Program-made: the position numbers and the translations under genes | Assembly (NCBI RefSeq): GCF_900163665.1 | Contig: NZ_FUIA01000008.1 | Span: 107,996-171,995, forward strand | Origin: Frigoribacterium sp. JB110 | GTDB taxonomy: Bacteria; Actinomycetota; Actinomycetes; Actinomycetales; Microbacteriaceae | Length of the DNA stretch: 64,000 nt | Reading direction: 5' to 3' | Shown here: positions 18,111-27,526 of the stretch, one piece after another | Layout: each line of letters begins with the position of its first letter | Numbering within the stretch: position 1 is the first letter of the stretch | The notes under the pieces: model-generated | Told to the model about the DNA's origin: nothing | What the model saw: only the letters and a program-made list of their open reading frames with translations | Databases searched by the model: none

Positions 18111-19719
18111 AGTGGAAGAAGTGGCGCTCGCCGGTGAAGTACATCGCCACACCGCGCTCATTGGCGAGTTCGATCGTCTCCTGGTCGCGCACTGACCCTC
18201 CGGGCTGGATGATCACCTTCACACCGGCGTTCATCAGCACCTCCGGCCCGTCCGAGAACGGGAAGAACGCGTCGGATGCGGCGATCGAACCGGTGACCCG
18301 GCTGCCTGCGCGCTCGACGGCGAGCTTGCACGAGTCGACGCGGTTGACCTGACCCATGCCGATGCCGACCGTGGCCAGCTTGTCTGCCAGCACGATCGCG
18401 TTCGACTTGACGGCGCGGCACGCCTTCCAGGCGAACACCAGTTCGGTCGTCGAGATGCCGTCGGGCTTCTCTCCTGCCACGAGCTGCCATGTGTCGGCGA
18501 TGCTCTCGATGTCCTCGTCGAACAGATCGGCGTCCTGCAGCAGCAGGCCGCCGGAGACGAGGCGCACGTCCATCCGCTCCTGCTTCCAGTCGGCGGGGAG
18601 CTGCAGCACGCGGAGGTTCTTCTTCTCCTTGAACAGCTCCAGCGCCGCCGGCTCGAACTCGGGGGCGATGATCACCTCGGTGAAGATGTCGCGCAGGTTC
18701 TCCGCCATCTTCAGCGTGACCGAACGGTTCGCCGCGATCACGCCGCCGAACGCCGACAGCGGGTCGCACTCGTGCGCGCGTACGTGCGCGGACGCGATCG
18801 GGTCGAGGGCCTTCGCCTCGCCGACGGCGATGCCGCACGGATTGGCGTGCTTCATGATGGCCACGGCCGGCTTCACCATGTCGTAGGCGGCGCGCAGCGC
18901 GGCGTCGGCGTCGACGTAGTTGTTGTACGACATCTCCTTGCCCTGCAGCTGCTCCGCCTGTGCGATGCCGTGTCCTCCGACGCGGGTGTAGATCGCTGCG
19001 CGCTGGTGCGAGTTCTCGCCGTATCGCAGGTCGGTGATCTTCTCCGCCTGGATCGTGAGCTGGCCTGGCATCTCCTGCTCGCCGCCGGCGAGCGTCTTCT
19101 CGGCGAACCACTGGGCGACGGCGGTGTCGTAGTTCGCGGTGTGCGCGAAGGCGCGGGCGGCGAGCTCGCGACGGTCCTTGAGGCTGGTGCCGCCCTTGCC
19201 GAGCGATTCGATGATCGCGGGATACGACTCGGGGCTGACGACGATCGCGATATTGGCGTGGTTCTTCGCCGATGCGCGCACCATGGCGGGGCCGCCGATG
19301 TCGATCTGCTCGACGATGTCGTTCGGCTCCGCACCGGAGGCGACGGTCTCGACGAAGGGGTAGAGATTCACCACGACGAGCTCGAAGGGATCGATGCCGA
19401 GCTGGCCGAGTTCGGTCTCGTGGTGCTCGAGGCGGAGGTCGGCGAGCAGCCCGCCGTGCACGCTCGGGTGCAGTGTCTTCACGCGGCCGTCGAGCATCTC
19501 CGGCGAGCCGGTGACCGAGGCGACGTCGGTGACTTCGTGGCCCGCGTCGCGGATCGTCTGCGCGGTCGAGCCCGTCGACACGATCTCGACGTCTGCCGCG
19601 GCCAGCGCGGCCGCCAGCTCGGTGAGGCCGGTCTTGTCGCTCACGGAGACGAGAGCGCGGCGGATCGGAACGGCATCGCGCTCACGGTAGAGGGATGCGT
19701 CGTGGCGGGGACCGGCCAT
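18109..19719 (-). CDS. purH: Bifunctional AICAR transformylase / IMP cyclohydrolase
   Basis: A 536-residue enzyme that makes the last two steps of IMP synthesis. The N-terminal 200 residues are the cyclohydrolase (MGS-like fold: [19 protein letters not shown] and [20 protein letters not shown]). The C-terminal part is the transformylase ([16 protein letters not shown] has the catalytic Lys-His; [14 protein letters not shown] and [15 protein letters not shown] follow). Full length. It follows purN by 14 bases, an arrangement common in actinobacteria. Confidence 0.97.
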   Translation of the reverse strand: MAGPRHDASLYRERDAVPIRRALVSVSDKTGLTELAAALAAADVEIVSTGSTAQTIRDAGHEVTDVASVTGSPEMLDGRVKTLHPSVHGGLLADLRLEHHETELGQLGIDPFELVVVNLYPFVETVASGAEPNDIVEQIDIGGPAMVRASAKNHANIAIVVSPESYPAIIESLGKGGTSLKDRRELAARAFAHTANYDTAVAQWFAEKTLAGGEQEMPGQLTIQAEKITDLRYGENSHQRAAIYTRVGGHGIAQAEQLQGKEMSYNNYVDADAALRAAYDMVKPAVAIMKHANPCGIAVGEAKALDPIASAHVRAHECDPLSAFGGVIAANRSVTLKMAENLRDIFTEVIIAPEFEPAALELFKEKKNLRVLQLPADWKQERMDVRLVSGGLLLQDADLFDEDIESIADTWQLVAGEKPDGISTTELVFAWKACRAVKSNAIVLADKLATVGIGMGQVNRVDSCKLAVERAGSRVTGSIAASDAFFPFSDGPEVLMNAGVKVIIQPGGSVRDQETIELANERGVAMYFTGERHFFH

Positions 19720-19733
19720 GGGGACTCCTTCGG

Positions 19734-20321
19734 TCAGGCGGGGGTGGTCAGGTCGAGCTCGCCCGTGGCGACGCGGCGCACCGCGTCGATCAGCAGGCGG
19801 CGTTCGACGGGTTTGATGCGCTCGTGCAGGCTCGCCTCGGTGTCGTCCGGCAGCACGGGCACTCGCTCCTGGGCGAGGATGGGTCCGGTGTCGACGCCGT
19901 TGTCCACGACGATCACACTCGCCCCCGTCGCCGAGGCGCCGGATGCGAGGGCGTCGCGCACCCCGTGCGCACCGGGGAACTCCGGCAGGTAGGCCGGGTG
20001 GGTGTTGATGATGCGCGGCCCGAACTCGTCGACGACGGACTCAGGCAGCAGGCGCATCAGGCCGCTGAGCACGATCAGATCGGCGTTCCAGGCGCGCAGC
20101 TGCTCGGCGAGCTCCTCGCCCCATTCCTCTCGCGACGAGAACGACGTGTACGGCACGTCGAAGCTCGGGATGCCGAAGTCAGAGGCGTGCCCCAACCCGA
20201 CGGCCTCGCGGTCGGCACCGATGGCGACGACGTGCGCGGGATAGTCGACCGCGCTGGTCGCCTCCAAGAGGGCCCGCAGGTTGGAACCGCTGCCCGAGAT
20301 CAGAACGACGACCGAGATCAC
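19734..20321 (-). CDS. purN: Phosphoribosylglycinamide formyltransferase
   Basis: A 195-residue enzyme. [18 protein letters not shown] binds the phosphate of [17 protein letters not shown] and [17 protein letters not shown] hold the folate site and catalytic His (HPA rather than the commoner HPS), and [13 protein letters not shown] has the catalytic Asp. It formylates GAR with 10-formyl-THF, step three of purine synthesis. First gene of the purN-purH pair. Confidence 0.96.
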   Translation of the reverse strand: MISVVVLISGSGSNLRALLEATSAVDYPAHVVAIGADREAVGLGHASDFGIPSFDVPYTSFSSREEWGEELAEQLRAWNADLIVLSGLMRLLPESVVDEFGPRIINTHPAYLPEFPGAHGVRDALASGASATGASVIVVDNGVDTGPILAQERVPVLPDDTEASLHERIKPVERRLLIDAVRRVATGELDLTTPA

Positions 20322-20378
20322 GCCCTCAGTCTATGCGCTCGTCCCCACCCGCCCGCACCGGGCATCCGGAGCCTCGTG

Positions 20379-21134
20379 TCACCTGCGCACGGTCTGCGTG
20401 TTCGACACCTGCGCTCGAGGGCGGATGATCATGGTGTCGACGTTGACGTGATGGGGGCGCGTCAGCGTGTAGGCGACGGCGTCGGCGATGTCGTCCGCGA
20501 CGAGCGGCTCGTACCCGTCGTAGACCGCTGCGGCCTTGTCGGCGTCGCCGTCGAAGCGCACCAGCGAGAACTCGGTCTCGACCGCACCTGGTGCGATCTC
20601 GATGACCCTGATCGGCTCGCCGCCGAGTTCGAGACGCAGCGTCTTCACCATCTCCCGCTCCGCACGCTTGCTCGCCGTGTAGCCGGCACCTCCCGGGTAC
20701 TCGCCGTGCGCTGCAGTGGAGGTGATCGTGACGATGTCGCCGCGGCCGGACGCCCGCAGTGCCGGCAGCAGCGCCTGGGTCACGCGCAGCGTGCCCAGCA
20801 CGTTCAGCTCGTACATCCGGATCCAGTTGTCGACGTCGCCGGTCTCGACCGGCTCGAGGCCGAAGGCGTTGCCCGCATTGTTGACGAGCGCATTGAGTCC
20901 GCCTCCCGCGACGATGTGGTCGCGAAGCGCCTCGATGGCGGCCGGATCGGTCTGGTCGGCGACGAACGTGTCGCATCCGGTCTCCGTCGCGAGTGCCTCG
21001 AGGCGATCGGCGCGGCGACCGGTGGCGATCACGTCCCAGCCCTCGGCGCGGAGGCGGCGCACGGTCGCCGCCCCGATGCCGCTCGTGGCTCCGGTGACGA
21101 GCGCGCGCAGGGGCTGATTCGTCGTGGTGCTCAT
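20379..21134 (-). CDS. Short-chain dehydrogenase/reductase
   Basis: A 251-residue SDR. ALVTGATSGIGAATV is the NAD(P)-binding TGxxxGxG motif, NALVNNAGNAFGL the NNAG motif, and the Ser-Tyr-Lys residues lie in TITSTAAHG and YTASKRAEREM. It resembles the YdfG-type serine/3-hydroxy acid dehydrogenases, but the substrate is not clear. The ATG at 21134 has GAGAGG nine bases before it; an ATG 13 codons upstream lacks support. It interrupts the common perM-purN order. Confidence 0.9.
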   Translation of the reverse strand: MSTTTNQPLRALVTGATSGIGAATVRRLRAEGWDVIATGRRADRLEALATETGCDTFVADQTDPAAIEALRDHIVAGGGLNALVNNAGNAFGLEPVETGDVDNWIRMYELNVLGTLRVTQALLPALRASGRGDIVTITSTAAHGEYPGGAGYTASKRAEREMVKTLRLELGGEPIRVIEIAPGAVETEFSLVRFDGDADKAAAVYDGYEPLVADDIADAVAYTLTRPHHVNVDTMIIRPRAQVSNTQTVRR

Positions 21135-21231
21135 GGAGGTCCTCTCGATAGCGATGTGAGATGCAGGGGTCAACCCGACGATATCGCTGCAACAGGAACA
21201 GGGCGCTGCTCCGTCGCCGTCCGCCGCTGTG

Positions 21232-22476
21232 CTACGCGTCGAGCTCCTCGGACCGCCGCATGCGGGGGCTGAGCAGGACGATCGCCGCGCCCAGCAGCAC
21301 CTCGAGGCCGACGGCGAGCGCGACGGGGCCAGCGGACGGGCCGACGTCGACGAGCCGACCTGGCCCCATCGATCCGGATGCCATCACCGCCAGCAGGGCG
21401 GCCGTGCCCGCGGTGAGCACCGCAACCGATGCGGCGAGCGCGATGCGCGGCAGGAACGGCTCGGCGTCGTCGCCGAGCATGCCCTCCGCGCGCCACTCCT
21501 GTGCCAGCATGCCGCGCAGCGACAGTGCGGCGAGCGCGCCGACGGCGACGGGGGCGAGCATCACCAGCAGCAGGAACGGGGAGCCCTGCTCCGGCAGCAG
21601 GCCGAGCAGCGGCAGACTCGGCACGACGCCGAGATCGACGGTCGACGGTGCGACGGCGGTCGCCGTGCCGACAGCGAAACCGGGGCCCGCCACCCAGGAG
21701 ATCGCCCACACCAGCAGCGTCGGCAGGTAGGCCAGGTGCGCGAACGTGAGGCCGGTCGCTCCGACGGCGTCGACCTGCGCGGCTTCGAACAGCGTGATCA
21801 TCTCGCCGCCGCGGGTGATCACCGAGGCCAGCAGCGCGAGGCCGCCGAGCCCGATGAGCCCGACGAGAGCGATCGCCGTGCCGCGCACTGCCAGTGCCGG
21901 AACGGCGCGCCATGCAGGCGAGAGTGCGTCCACGCGGTCGTGCAGTGCGTCGATCGCGCCGTCGTCGCCGTCGCCCCACGCGGTGGTGACGGCCCCGACG
22001 AGCGCGCCGCCGAGATAGAGGGCCGTCGGGAAGAGGATCGCCTGCCATGAGGCGACCGATACGACGGGAGTCCCGGATGTCATCAGCACGACGGTGGCGA
22101 TGGCGCACGTGACGACAGTGCCGGAGACGACGCCCACGATCCACGCGCCGGCACGAGCCGCACGGCGGCCGGAGCGAGCGGCGAACAGCAGCACGAAGCC
22201 GGCCAGCGCGAGGGGCGCCAGCGAGACGACGAAACCGGCAGCGTCCGCCGCCACCCCGGATGAGGCGACGAAGAGGTCGTCGAGGCTCAGGTGCAGGGGC
22301 ACCAGATTGCCGAGCTGCCAGATGCGGGCGCCCGTCGGCCAGAGCGAGGCCCAGTCCGCGCCCGAGAACGCGGTGAACCAGCCCAGCACGAGGGGAACGA
22401 GAACGACGCCGAGGCCGATGACCGCCGCGACGACGGCATCGACCGCGGCGAGAACGGCGACGAGGAGGCGATTCAT
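21232..22476 (-). CDS. DUF6350 polytopic membrane protein, PerM (Rv0955) homologue
   Basis: A 414-residue protein with about ten hydrophobic helices and no obvious catalytic motif. Length, topology and position beside purN-purH and sucCD match the actinobacterial DUF6350 family; the Mycobacterium tuberculosis member, PerM, is linked to cell division and persistence. Identification rests on synteny and hydropathy rather than a sharp motif. It lies 97 bases beyond the SDR start. Confidence 0.75.
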   Translation of the reverse strand: MNRLLVAVLAAVDAVVAAVIGLGVVLVPLVLGWFTAFSGADWASLWPTGARIWQLGNLVPLHLSLDDLFVASSGVAADAAGFVVSLAPLALAGFVLLFAARSGRRAARAGAWIVGVVSGTVVTCAIATVVLMTSGTPVVSVASWQAILFPTALYLGGALVGAVTTAWGDGDDGAIDALHDRVDALSPAWRAVPALAVRGTAIALVGLIGLGGLALLASVITRGGEMITLFEAAQVDAVGATGLTFAHLAYLPTLLVWAISWVAGPGFAVGTATAVAPSTVDLGVVPSLPLLGLLPEQGSPFLLLVMLAPVAVGALAALSLRGMLAQEWRAEGMLGDDAEPFLPRIALAASVAVLTAGTAALLAVMASGSMGPGRLVDVGPSAGPVALAVGLEVLLGAAIVLLSPRMRRSEELDA

Positions 22477-22587
22477 GATCGGAATCGAGACTACGTCGCC
22501 AGACGCTCGCGGCCGCGGCGCGCACGCCGATGGCGGGTGCGGATGTCCTGTGAACCGCCCGTCGCTGCCGGACCGGACGTGCCTGCG

Positions 22588-24021
22588 CTACGCGGCGAGG
22601 CCGAAGTGCGCACTCACGCCACGGCGGGGAGTCTGCTCGCGATCGAGCCACGGCGGCGGCACGAACCACACGTCTCCCCTGACTCCGAGGCCGCGCACCT
22701 CGATGCCCCAGCCGTCGTCGTGCACGCGATGATGACATCCGGTGCAGAGCAGAACTCCGTCACTCAGGTCTGTCCTGCCGCGGTCGCGCACCCACCATTC
22801 GATGTGATGCACCGAGCACTGCACCGGCGGCGCACCGCAGAACGCGCACCCGCCGTCGCGTTCGGTGAGTGCGAGCTTCTGCGTGCTCGTGAACAGCCGC
22901 TTCGCCCTGCCCCAGTCGAGGATCTCGCTCTGCGAGTCGAGCACCGCGGGGATGACCTGCGCGTCGACCGCGATCCTGCGTGCCGCCGCAGCGGAGACCG
23001 GCCGATCGAACCCGTCGATCGTCGCCTGTCCTGTGCGGCTCTCGAGCTCGTCGAGCGTCATCCGCACGACGATCGTCGTCGACGGCCCCGTCGCGACATC
23101 ATCGCAGCTGAGTGCGTGCCTGCAGATATCGACGAGAGCGTCCGCCTGCATCTGCTTGCGCGAACGCTCGTCGACGGCGGGAGCGAGATCGGCGCCGTCG
23201 CCGATGTCCGACCCCGGGCCGGTGCGAGGGTCACGCGCTCCGCCCGCGGACGCGCTGCGCCCGTGCGAGACCCCTGGCTCACTCGCGCGGCCTCGCGTCC
23301 GCAGCGTGTTCGTCACCATTGCGTCGATGAGCGTCTTCACCGGCGCACCGGACACCGGATCGAGGGAGCCCTTCAGGCTGATCGACCCGTCGCGCTCCTC
23401 CCGCACGACCAGGAACCGCTCCTCACGGAGCCGGTCTTCTGCGGGCTCCAGCCCGTCGGGGTCGAGATGTGCCTCGGCACGCATGATCAGCTTGCGCACC
23501 TGATCGGGCGTCAGCCCCGGCGCAAGCTCGACCAGTTGCTTCTCCGCTTCGTCGATCGCCTGCCGCGACGCACGCAGCTCGACCGCGTCGAGCATCTTGG
23601 AGATGTCGTCGGCCACCGTCACGCCGATTCGCCCCGACGCGAGCGCATCGGCGACGTGCGGGTGCTTGGCCGGAAGCTCTTCGCCGGAGAGCGCCTGCTT
23701 CGGCTTCGTCGCCTCACCCACACGAATGAGCTTCAGCGACTCCCCGATGCTCCCGCCGCCCGTCGTCGCGATCAGCGATGCCGGAGTGGTGTACCCCTGC
23801 TTCTTAGCCAGGGAATCGCCGCCCAGCTCCCGCCTCGACTGCCGCGCGATCTCGGCGGCGACCGGCGCCTGCGCCGCATCGATCTGCCGGCGAAGCGCAC
23901 CGTAGGCGGCGCTCACGGCGACGAGCTCAGCGGGACTGAGCACCTCGACCGGTCGCCCACCGCTGGCAGCGCGGAGCGCATCGAGCGCTTCCTCGACTCC
24001 TGCCAGCGGGTTCGTGTCCAT
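22588..24021 (-). CDS. DUF222 / 13E12-type HNH endonuclease
   Basis: A 477-residue protein. Residues about 15-330 are the DUF222 domain shared with mycobacterial 13E12 repeat proteins. The C-terminus has an HNH domain: CAFCGAPPVQCSVHHIEWW then LCTGCHHRVHDDGW, with two CxxC pairs for zinc and the HH/H catalytic residues. Such genes are often multicopy and variable between strains; the biological role is unknown. A 24-bp palindrome of the LexA type lies 30 bases before the start (24051-24074). The gene splits the usual sucD-perM neighbourhood. Confidence 0.92.
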   Translation of the reverse strand: MDTNPLAGVEEALDALRAASGGRPVEVLSPAELVAVSAAYGALRRQIDAAQAPVAAEIARQSRRELGGDSLAKKQGYTTPASLIATTGGGSIGESLKLIRVGEATKPKQALSGEELPAKHPHVADALASGRIGVTVADDISKMLDAVELRASRQAIDEAEKQLVELAPGLTPDQVRKLIMRAEAHLDPDGLEPAEDRLREERFLVVREERDGSISLKGSLDPVSGAPVKTLIDAMVTNTLRTRGRASEPGVSHGRSASAGGARDPRTGPGSDIGDGADLAPAVDERSRKQMQADALVDICRHALSCDDVATGPSTTIVVRMTLDELESRTGQATIDGFDRPVSAAAARRIAVDAQVIPAVLDSQSEILDWGRAKRLFTSTQKLALTERDGGCAFCGAPPVQCSVHHIEWWVRDRGRTDLSDGVLLCTGCHHRVHDDGWGIEVRGLGVRGDVWFVPPPWLDREQTPRRGVSAHFGLAA

Positions 24022-24050
24022 ACATACATTTTACTCGTGTGAATCAGGTT

Positions 24051-24074
24051 TGTCTAGAACAAATGTTCTAGACA
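24051..24074. promoter_or_regulatory. SOS-box-like palindrome upstream of the HNH nuclease gene
   Basis: Arms TGTCTAGAAC and GTTCTAGACA are perfect inverted repeats around AAAT. The core GAAC-N4-GTTC matches the Gram-positive LexA box (CGAAC-N4-GTTCG) except for the outer C/G. Some 13E12 genes of M. tuberculosis are LexA-regulated (recalled knowledge). The site lies 30-53 bases before the start, overlapping the likely promoter. Confidence 0.55.
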
Positions 24075-24370
24075 CGTTCGATCATTGACCTGGTCAACAG
24101 ATGTTTAGCTCGCCACTTATTCATCTCGAGAATGAGAACGAATGGGCACGTACTACGCAGATATATACGACACATCGCACGCAGTGCAGCGCATCGAACG
24201 AAGGCGTTGTCTGCACCTGCACCACGCATCTGCCCGTGCGCAGGTCCGCTCCTGTTCGCCGCCAGTGACGCGCCATGAGCAGGTTCTGGTGTGGCTGCTC
24301 CTGGGCGCTCTGGTGTTCACGGGCACCGTCGTCGGCGGGCTCGCCCTGCTCGTGGTGATCGGAGGCGCTC
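24075..24370. other. A/T-rich gap holding only a weak ORF
   Basis: The stretch 24022-24180 is visibly richer in A and T than its surroundings (for example ATATATACGACACAT and TTATTCATC). It contains no RNA gene or terminator that I can identify. Its right part is covered by the doubtful small ORF at 24142. The base composition suggests a junction of acquired or rearranged DNA. Confidence 0.5.
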
Positions 24371-24447
24371 GTGCCCGCAGGCACCGTCCCCGGCCCGGTC
24401 ACGCTGGCCAGGGAGTCTCGCGCACGGCTGCGCCGACCTCTCCGTGA
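24142..24447 (+). CDS. Possible small single-helix membrane protein
   Basis: A 101-residue frame with one strong hydrophobic stretch (VLVWLLLGALVFTGTVVGG, about residues 48-66) and basic flanks. It overlaps the start of the broken aarF gene by 77 bases in another frame. The N-terminal 45 residues are rich in Arg, His and Cys and look non-coding. It may be the remnant of a membrane protein that preceded aarF, or chance. Confidence 0.3.
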   Translation: MGTYYADIYDTSHAVQRIERRRCLHLHHASARAQVRSCSPPVTRHEQVLVWLLLGALVFTGTVVGGLALLVVIGGARARRHRPRPGHAGQGVSRTAAPTSP

Positions 24448-25066
24448 CGGAAGGCTGGCGCGGGCAGCCTCGACCTCCGGGCTGCCTGGAGCCGTGCGAC
24501 AGGGGCCTGAGTCGCCGCAGTCCGCTCGAGCACTCGTCGGCACATTCGAGCGGGCCGGCGCCACCTTCGTCAAGATCGGCCAGGTGCTGTCGACGCGGGC
24601 CGACCAGCTGCCGCGAGTGCTCACGGACGAGCTCGCCAGACTGCAGAAGGACGTCGCACCGATCGAGGGAACCGCAGTTCGGGAGCTGCTGGCTGACCAC
24701 TGGGGCCGCTCCCCCGACACGGCCCTGCAGTCGTTCGCGCCGGAGCCTCTGGCTGCGGCTTCGCTCGCCCAGGTGCACGCCGCGGTGCTCTCGGACGGCA
24801 CCGATGTCGTCGTCAAGGTGCGTCACCCAGGGGCTGCGGCGGATGTGCGGGTCGACTGCGACATCCTGCGCCGCTTCGCCGAGAGTGCTCAGCGTCGGTG
24901 GGCGTGTGGGCGCGCGCGATGGACGTCGAGGCGCTGGCAACCGGACTCTCCGGCTCACTGCTCGAGGAGCTCGATCACCGCCGCGAGGCGGACAACACCA
25001 GAACCGCTCGCGCGGCGGCCGAGCGGGTCTTGGGTTCTGCTGATCCTCTGAATGTCCGCCGACCGC
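24371..25066 (+). pseudogene. AarF/UbiB (ABC1) kinase, truncated and frameshifted
   Basis: Starts at a GTG with GGAGG five bases before it. About 175 residues are clear UbiB family sequence: FVKIGQVLSTRADQLPRVL is the KxGQ motif, then PLAAASLAQVHAAVL (the Ala-rich loop) and VVVKVRHPG. Near 24897 the frame shifts by one base; the reading continues in the other frame (DVEALATGLSGSLLEELDHR, READN) to about 25066 and then stops resembling the family. The kinase core with its DFD magnesium site, some 250 residues, is missing. A decayed gene ending just before the sucD terminator. Confidence 0.8.
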
Positions 25067-25081
25067 CCGTATGCACGCGAA

Positions 25082-25109
25082 AGCCCCCGGCGCCGAAGCA
25101 CCGGGGGCT
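25082..25109. terminator. Terminator hairpin after sucD
   Basis: AGCCCCCGG (25082-25090) pairs perfectly with CCGGGGGCT (25101-25109) around a 10-base loop, 13 bases past the end of sucD on its transcript. It would end the sucC-sucD message. Confidence 0.75.
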
Positions 25110-25121
25110 GAGGGTCACTGG

Positions 25122-26024
25122 TTACAGCGACCTCATGATCTCGCGCATCAGCTCGGCGGTCTCGCTCGGCGTCTTGCCGACCTTCACGCCCGCGGCCTCG
25201 AGAGCCTCCTTCTTCGCTGCCGCGGTGCCGGCCGAGCCTGACACGATCGCGCCGGCATGGCCCATCGTCTTGCCCTCGGGGGCCGTGAAGCCCGCGACGT
25301 AGCCGACGACGGGCTTGGTGACGTTCTTCTTGATGAACTCGGCCGCACGCTCCTCGGCGTCGCCGCCGATCTCACCGATCATCACGATCGCCTTGGTGTC
25401 CGGGTCGTTCTCGAACGCCTCGAGCGCGTCGATGTGCGTCGTGCCGATGACCGGGTCGCCGCCGATGCCGATGGCGGTCGAGAAGCCGAAGTCGTTCAGC
25501 TCGAACATCATCTGGTAGGTCAGCGTGCCCGACTTCGACACCAGACCGATCGGACCGGACTCGGTGATGTTCGCCGGTGTGATGCCCGCAAGCGCCTCAC
25601 CTGGCGTGATGACGCCAGGGCAGTTCGGCCCGATGATGCGGGTCTTGTTGCCCTTGCTCTTCGCGTACGCCCACGCCTCCGCGCTGTCGCCGACCGGGAT
25701 GCCCTCGGTGATGACGACCAGCAGCGGGATCTCGGCGTCGACGGCCTCGATCATCGCGTCCTTCGCGAACTTCGGCGGCACGAAGGCGACGGAGACATCC
25801 GCTCCGGTCTTGGAGATGGCCTCGGCGACCGAGCCGAACACCGGCAGCGCGATCTCGCCCTCGTGCGGCTTCTCGTGCGTGACGGTGGTGCCTGCCTTGC
25901 GCGCGTTCACGCCGCCGACGATGTTCGTGCCCGCCTTCAGCATCAGCGCGGTGTGCTTGGTGCCCTCGCCGCCCGTGATGCCCTGGACGATGACCTTGGA
26001 ATCCTTGTTCAGGTAGATCGACAT
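25122..26024 (-). CDS. sucD: Succinyl-CoA ligase alpha subunit
   Basis: A 300-residue subunit. [18 protein letters not shown] is the CoA-binding Rossmann motif; [10 protein letters not shown] (about residue 250) holds the histidine that is phosphorylated during catalysis. With SucC it interconverts succinyl-CoA and succinate in the TCA cycle, making ATP or GTP. The ATG at 26024 follows sucC by 28 bases; the longer frame upstream runs through the sucC end and is not real. Confidence 0.97.
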   Translation of the reverse strand: MSIYLNKDSKVIVQGITGGEGTKHTALMLKAGTNIVGGVNARKAGTTVTHEKPHEGEIALPVFGSVAEAISKTGADVSVAFVPPKFAKDAMIEAVDAEIPLLVVITEGIPVGDSAEAWAYAKSKGNKTRIIGPNCPGVITPGEALAGITPANITESGPIGLVSKSGTLTYQMMFELNDFGFSTAIGIGGDPVIGTTHIDALEAFENDPDTKAIVMIGEIGGDAEERAAEFIKKNVTKPVVGYVAGFTAPEGKTMGHAGAIVSGSAGTAAAKKEALEAAGVKVGKTPSETAELMREIMRSL

Positions 26025-26052
26025 TTCTTTGTCCCTGTTCCGTCTCTTCGTC

Positions 26053-27219
26053 TCAGGCGTTCGCGAGCTCGGCGGCCTTGTCGGCGCCCTCGTCCATGCC
26101 GGCCGCAAGGGTGACGAGCGGGTGGGCGGCCTCAGCGAGGATCGCGCGCCCTTCCTCGACCTGGTTGCCGTCGAGGCGCACGACGATCGGCTTGGTCGCC
26201 GTGTCGCCGAGGATCTCGAGGGCCTTCACGATGCCGTCGGCGACGGCGACGCAGCTGGTGATGCCGCCGAACACGTTCACGAACACGCTCTTGACCTGTT
26301 CGTCACCGAGGATGACGTCGAGCCCGCTGGCCATGACCTGCGCGTTCGCGCCGCCGCCGATGTCGAGGAAGTTCGCCGGCTTCACGCCGCCGTGGTTCTC
26401 GCCGGCATACGCCGTGACGTCGAGGGTCGACATGACAAGACCCGCGCCGTTGCCGATGATGCCGACCTGGCCGTCGAGCTTGACGTAGTTGAGACCGGCC
26501 TCCTTGGCCTTGGCCTCGAGCGGGTCGGCTGCACCCTTGTCCTCGAGTTCCTCGTGCTCGGGGTGGCGCACTTCGCTGCCGTTCTCGTCGAGCGACACCT
26601 TGCCGTCGAGGGCGATGATGTCGCCGTCGCCTGTGCGCACGAGCGGGTTCACCTCGACGAGGGTCGCGTCTTCGTGCTTGTAGACGTCGTAGAGCTTGAC
26701 GAAGGCATCGGCGACCTTCGAGATGAGCTCGTCGGGGAAGTTCGCGGCCTTCGCGATCTCGATCGCCTTGGTCCTGTTGATGCCGACCAGCGGGTCGACC
26801 TCGATGCGCGCGAGCGCCTCGGGCTTCTCGACCGCGAGCTGCTCGATCTCCACGCCGCCTTCGACGCTCGCCATCGCGAGGTACGAGCGGTTCGCACGAT
26901 CGAGCAGAACCGAGAAGTAGAACTCCTCGGCGATGTCTGCGCCCTGAGCGACCATGACGCGCGTGACGATGTGGCCCTTGATGTCGAGGCCGAGGATCGC
27001 CTTGGCTGCCTCGTATGCCTCATCCGGAGTCTTGGCGACCTTGACACCGCCGGCCTTGCCGCGACCGCCGACCTTGACCTGAGCCTTGACGACCACGACG
27101 CCGCCGATCTTCTCGGCTGCTGCCTTCACCTCCTCGGCGGTGTCGGCGACGATGCCGGCGAGCACCGGCACCTCGTACTTCTCGAAAAGGTCCCGAGCCT
27201 GGTACTCGTAGAGATCCAC
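26053..27219 (-). CDS. sucC: Succinyl-CoA ligase beta subunit
   Basis: A 388-residue ATP-grasp subunit, full length. The N-terminus [14 protein letters not shown] and the ATP-grasp block [16 protein letters not shown] are diagnostic; [10 protein letters not shown] and [11 protein letters not shown] lie at the subunit interface with SucD. Starts at GTG 27219 with AAGGAAAAG just before it. The transcript begins in the gap to the right (27220-27526), which holds repeats but no gene. Confidence 0.97.
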   Translation of the reverse strand: MDLYEYQARDLFEKYEVPVLAGIVADTAEEVKAAAEKIGGVVVVKAQVKVGGRGKAGGVKVAKTPDEAYEAAKAILGLDIKGHIVTRVMVAQGADIAEEFYFSVLLDRANRSYLAMASVEGGVEIEQLAVEKPEALARIEVDPLVGINRTKAIEIAKAANFPDELISKVADAFVKLYDVYKHEDATLVEVNPLVRTGDGDIIALDGKVSLDENGSEVRHPEHEELEDKGAADPLEAKAKEAGLNYVKLDGQVGIIGNGAGLVMSTLDVTAYAGENHGGVKPANFLDIGGGANAQVMASGLDVILGDEQVKSVFVNVFGGITSCVAVADGIVKALEILGDTATKPIVVRLDGNQVEEGRAILAEAAHPLVTLAAGMDEGADKAAELANA

Positions 27220-27355
27220 GTTGCTTTTCCTTAGGTGGGCGAACGGGTTTGCAGAGGCGTGGAAAACGTCTCGACGTCGAGAAAACTCGACCGGTGCCAG
27301 CGTACTACCGGGCCGCGACACTCCCGAATCGGATGCTCGTGCGCATCGGGGGCGC

Positions 27356-27455
27356 CTCCGGTGTGCCGAACTGTGCTTCCGCCGCACGCGGGCTCGCTCC
27401 GGTGTGCGAGAGTGCGGCAACGGCCGGGTTGTGGCGCAATTACGCACACCGGAAC
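27356..27455. repeat. 25-bp unit array with hairpin, upstream of sucC
   Basis: A 25-bp unit close to CTCCRGTGYGCCGAACTGCG plus GCACC occurs at 27356-27380 and 27397-27421 (41-bp period), and inverted at about 27430-27454. The second and the inverted copy can fold on each other. The same unit occurs three times at 56418-56522. The rest of the 27220-27526 gap shows only the transporter terminator at 27476. Confidence 0.6.
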
Positions 27456-27475
27456 CGGCCGCGGCGGGCACGACG

Positions 27476-27508
27476 AAGCGCGCCGACTCACGAGGAGTCG
27501 ACGCGCTT
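27476..27508. terminator. Terminator hairpin after the furanose ABC operon
   Basis: AAGCGCGCCGACTC (27476-27489) pairs with GAGTCGACGCGCTT (27495-27508), one mismatch, five-base loop. It lies 18 bases past the stop of the last permease on the minus strand and should end the importer transcript. Confidence 0.7.
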
Positions 27509-27526
27509 CGGATGAGCAGCTGCGGG

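Noticed and set aside
24121..24816. 231-residue minus-strand frame over the aarF remnant
   Set aside because: Ser/Arg/Pro-rich and opposite a sequence with clear UbiB motifs.
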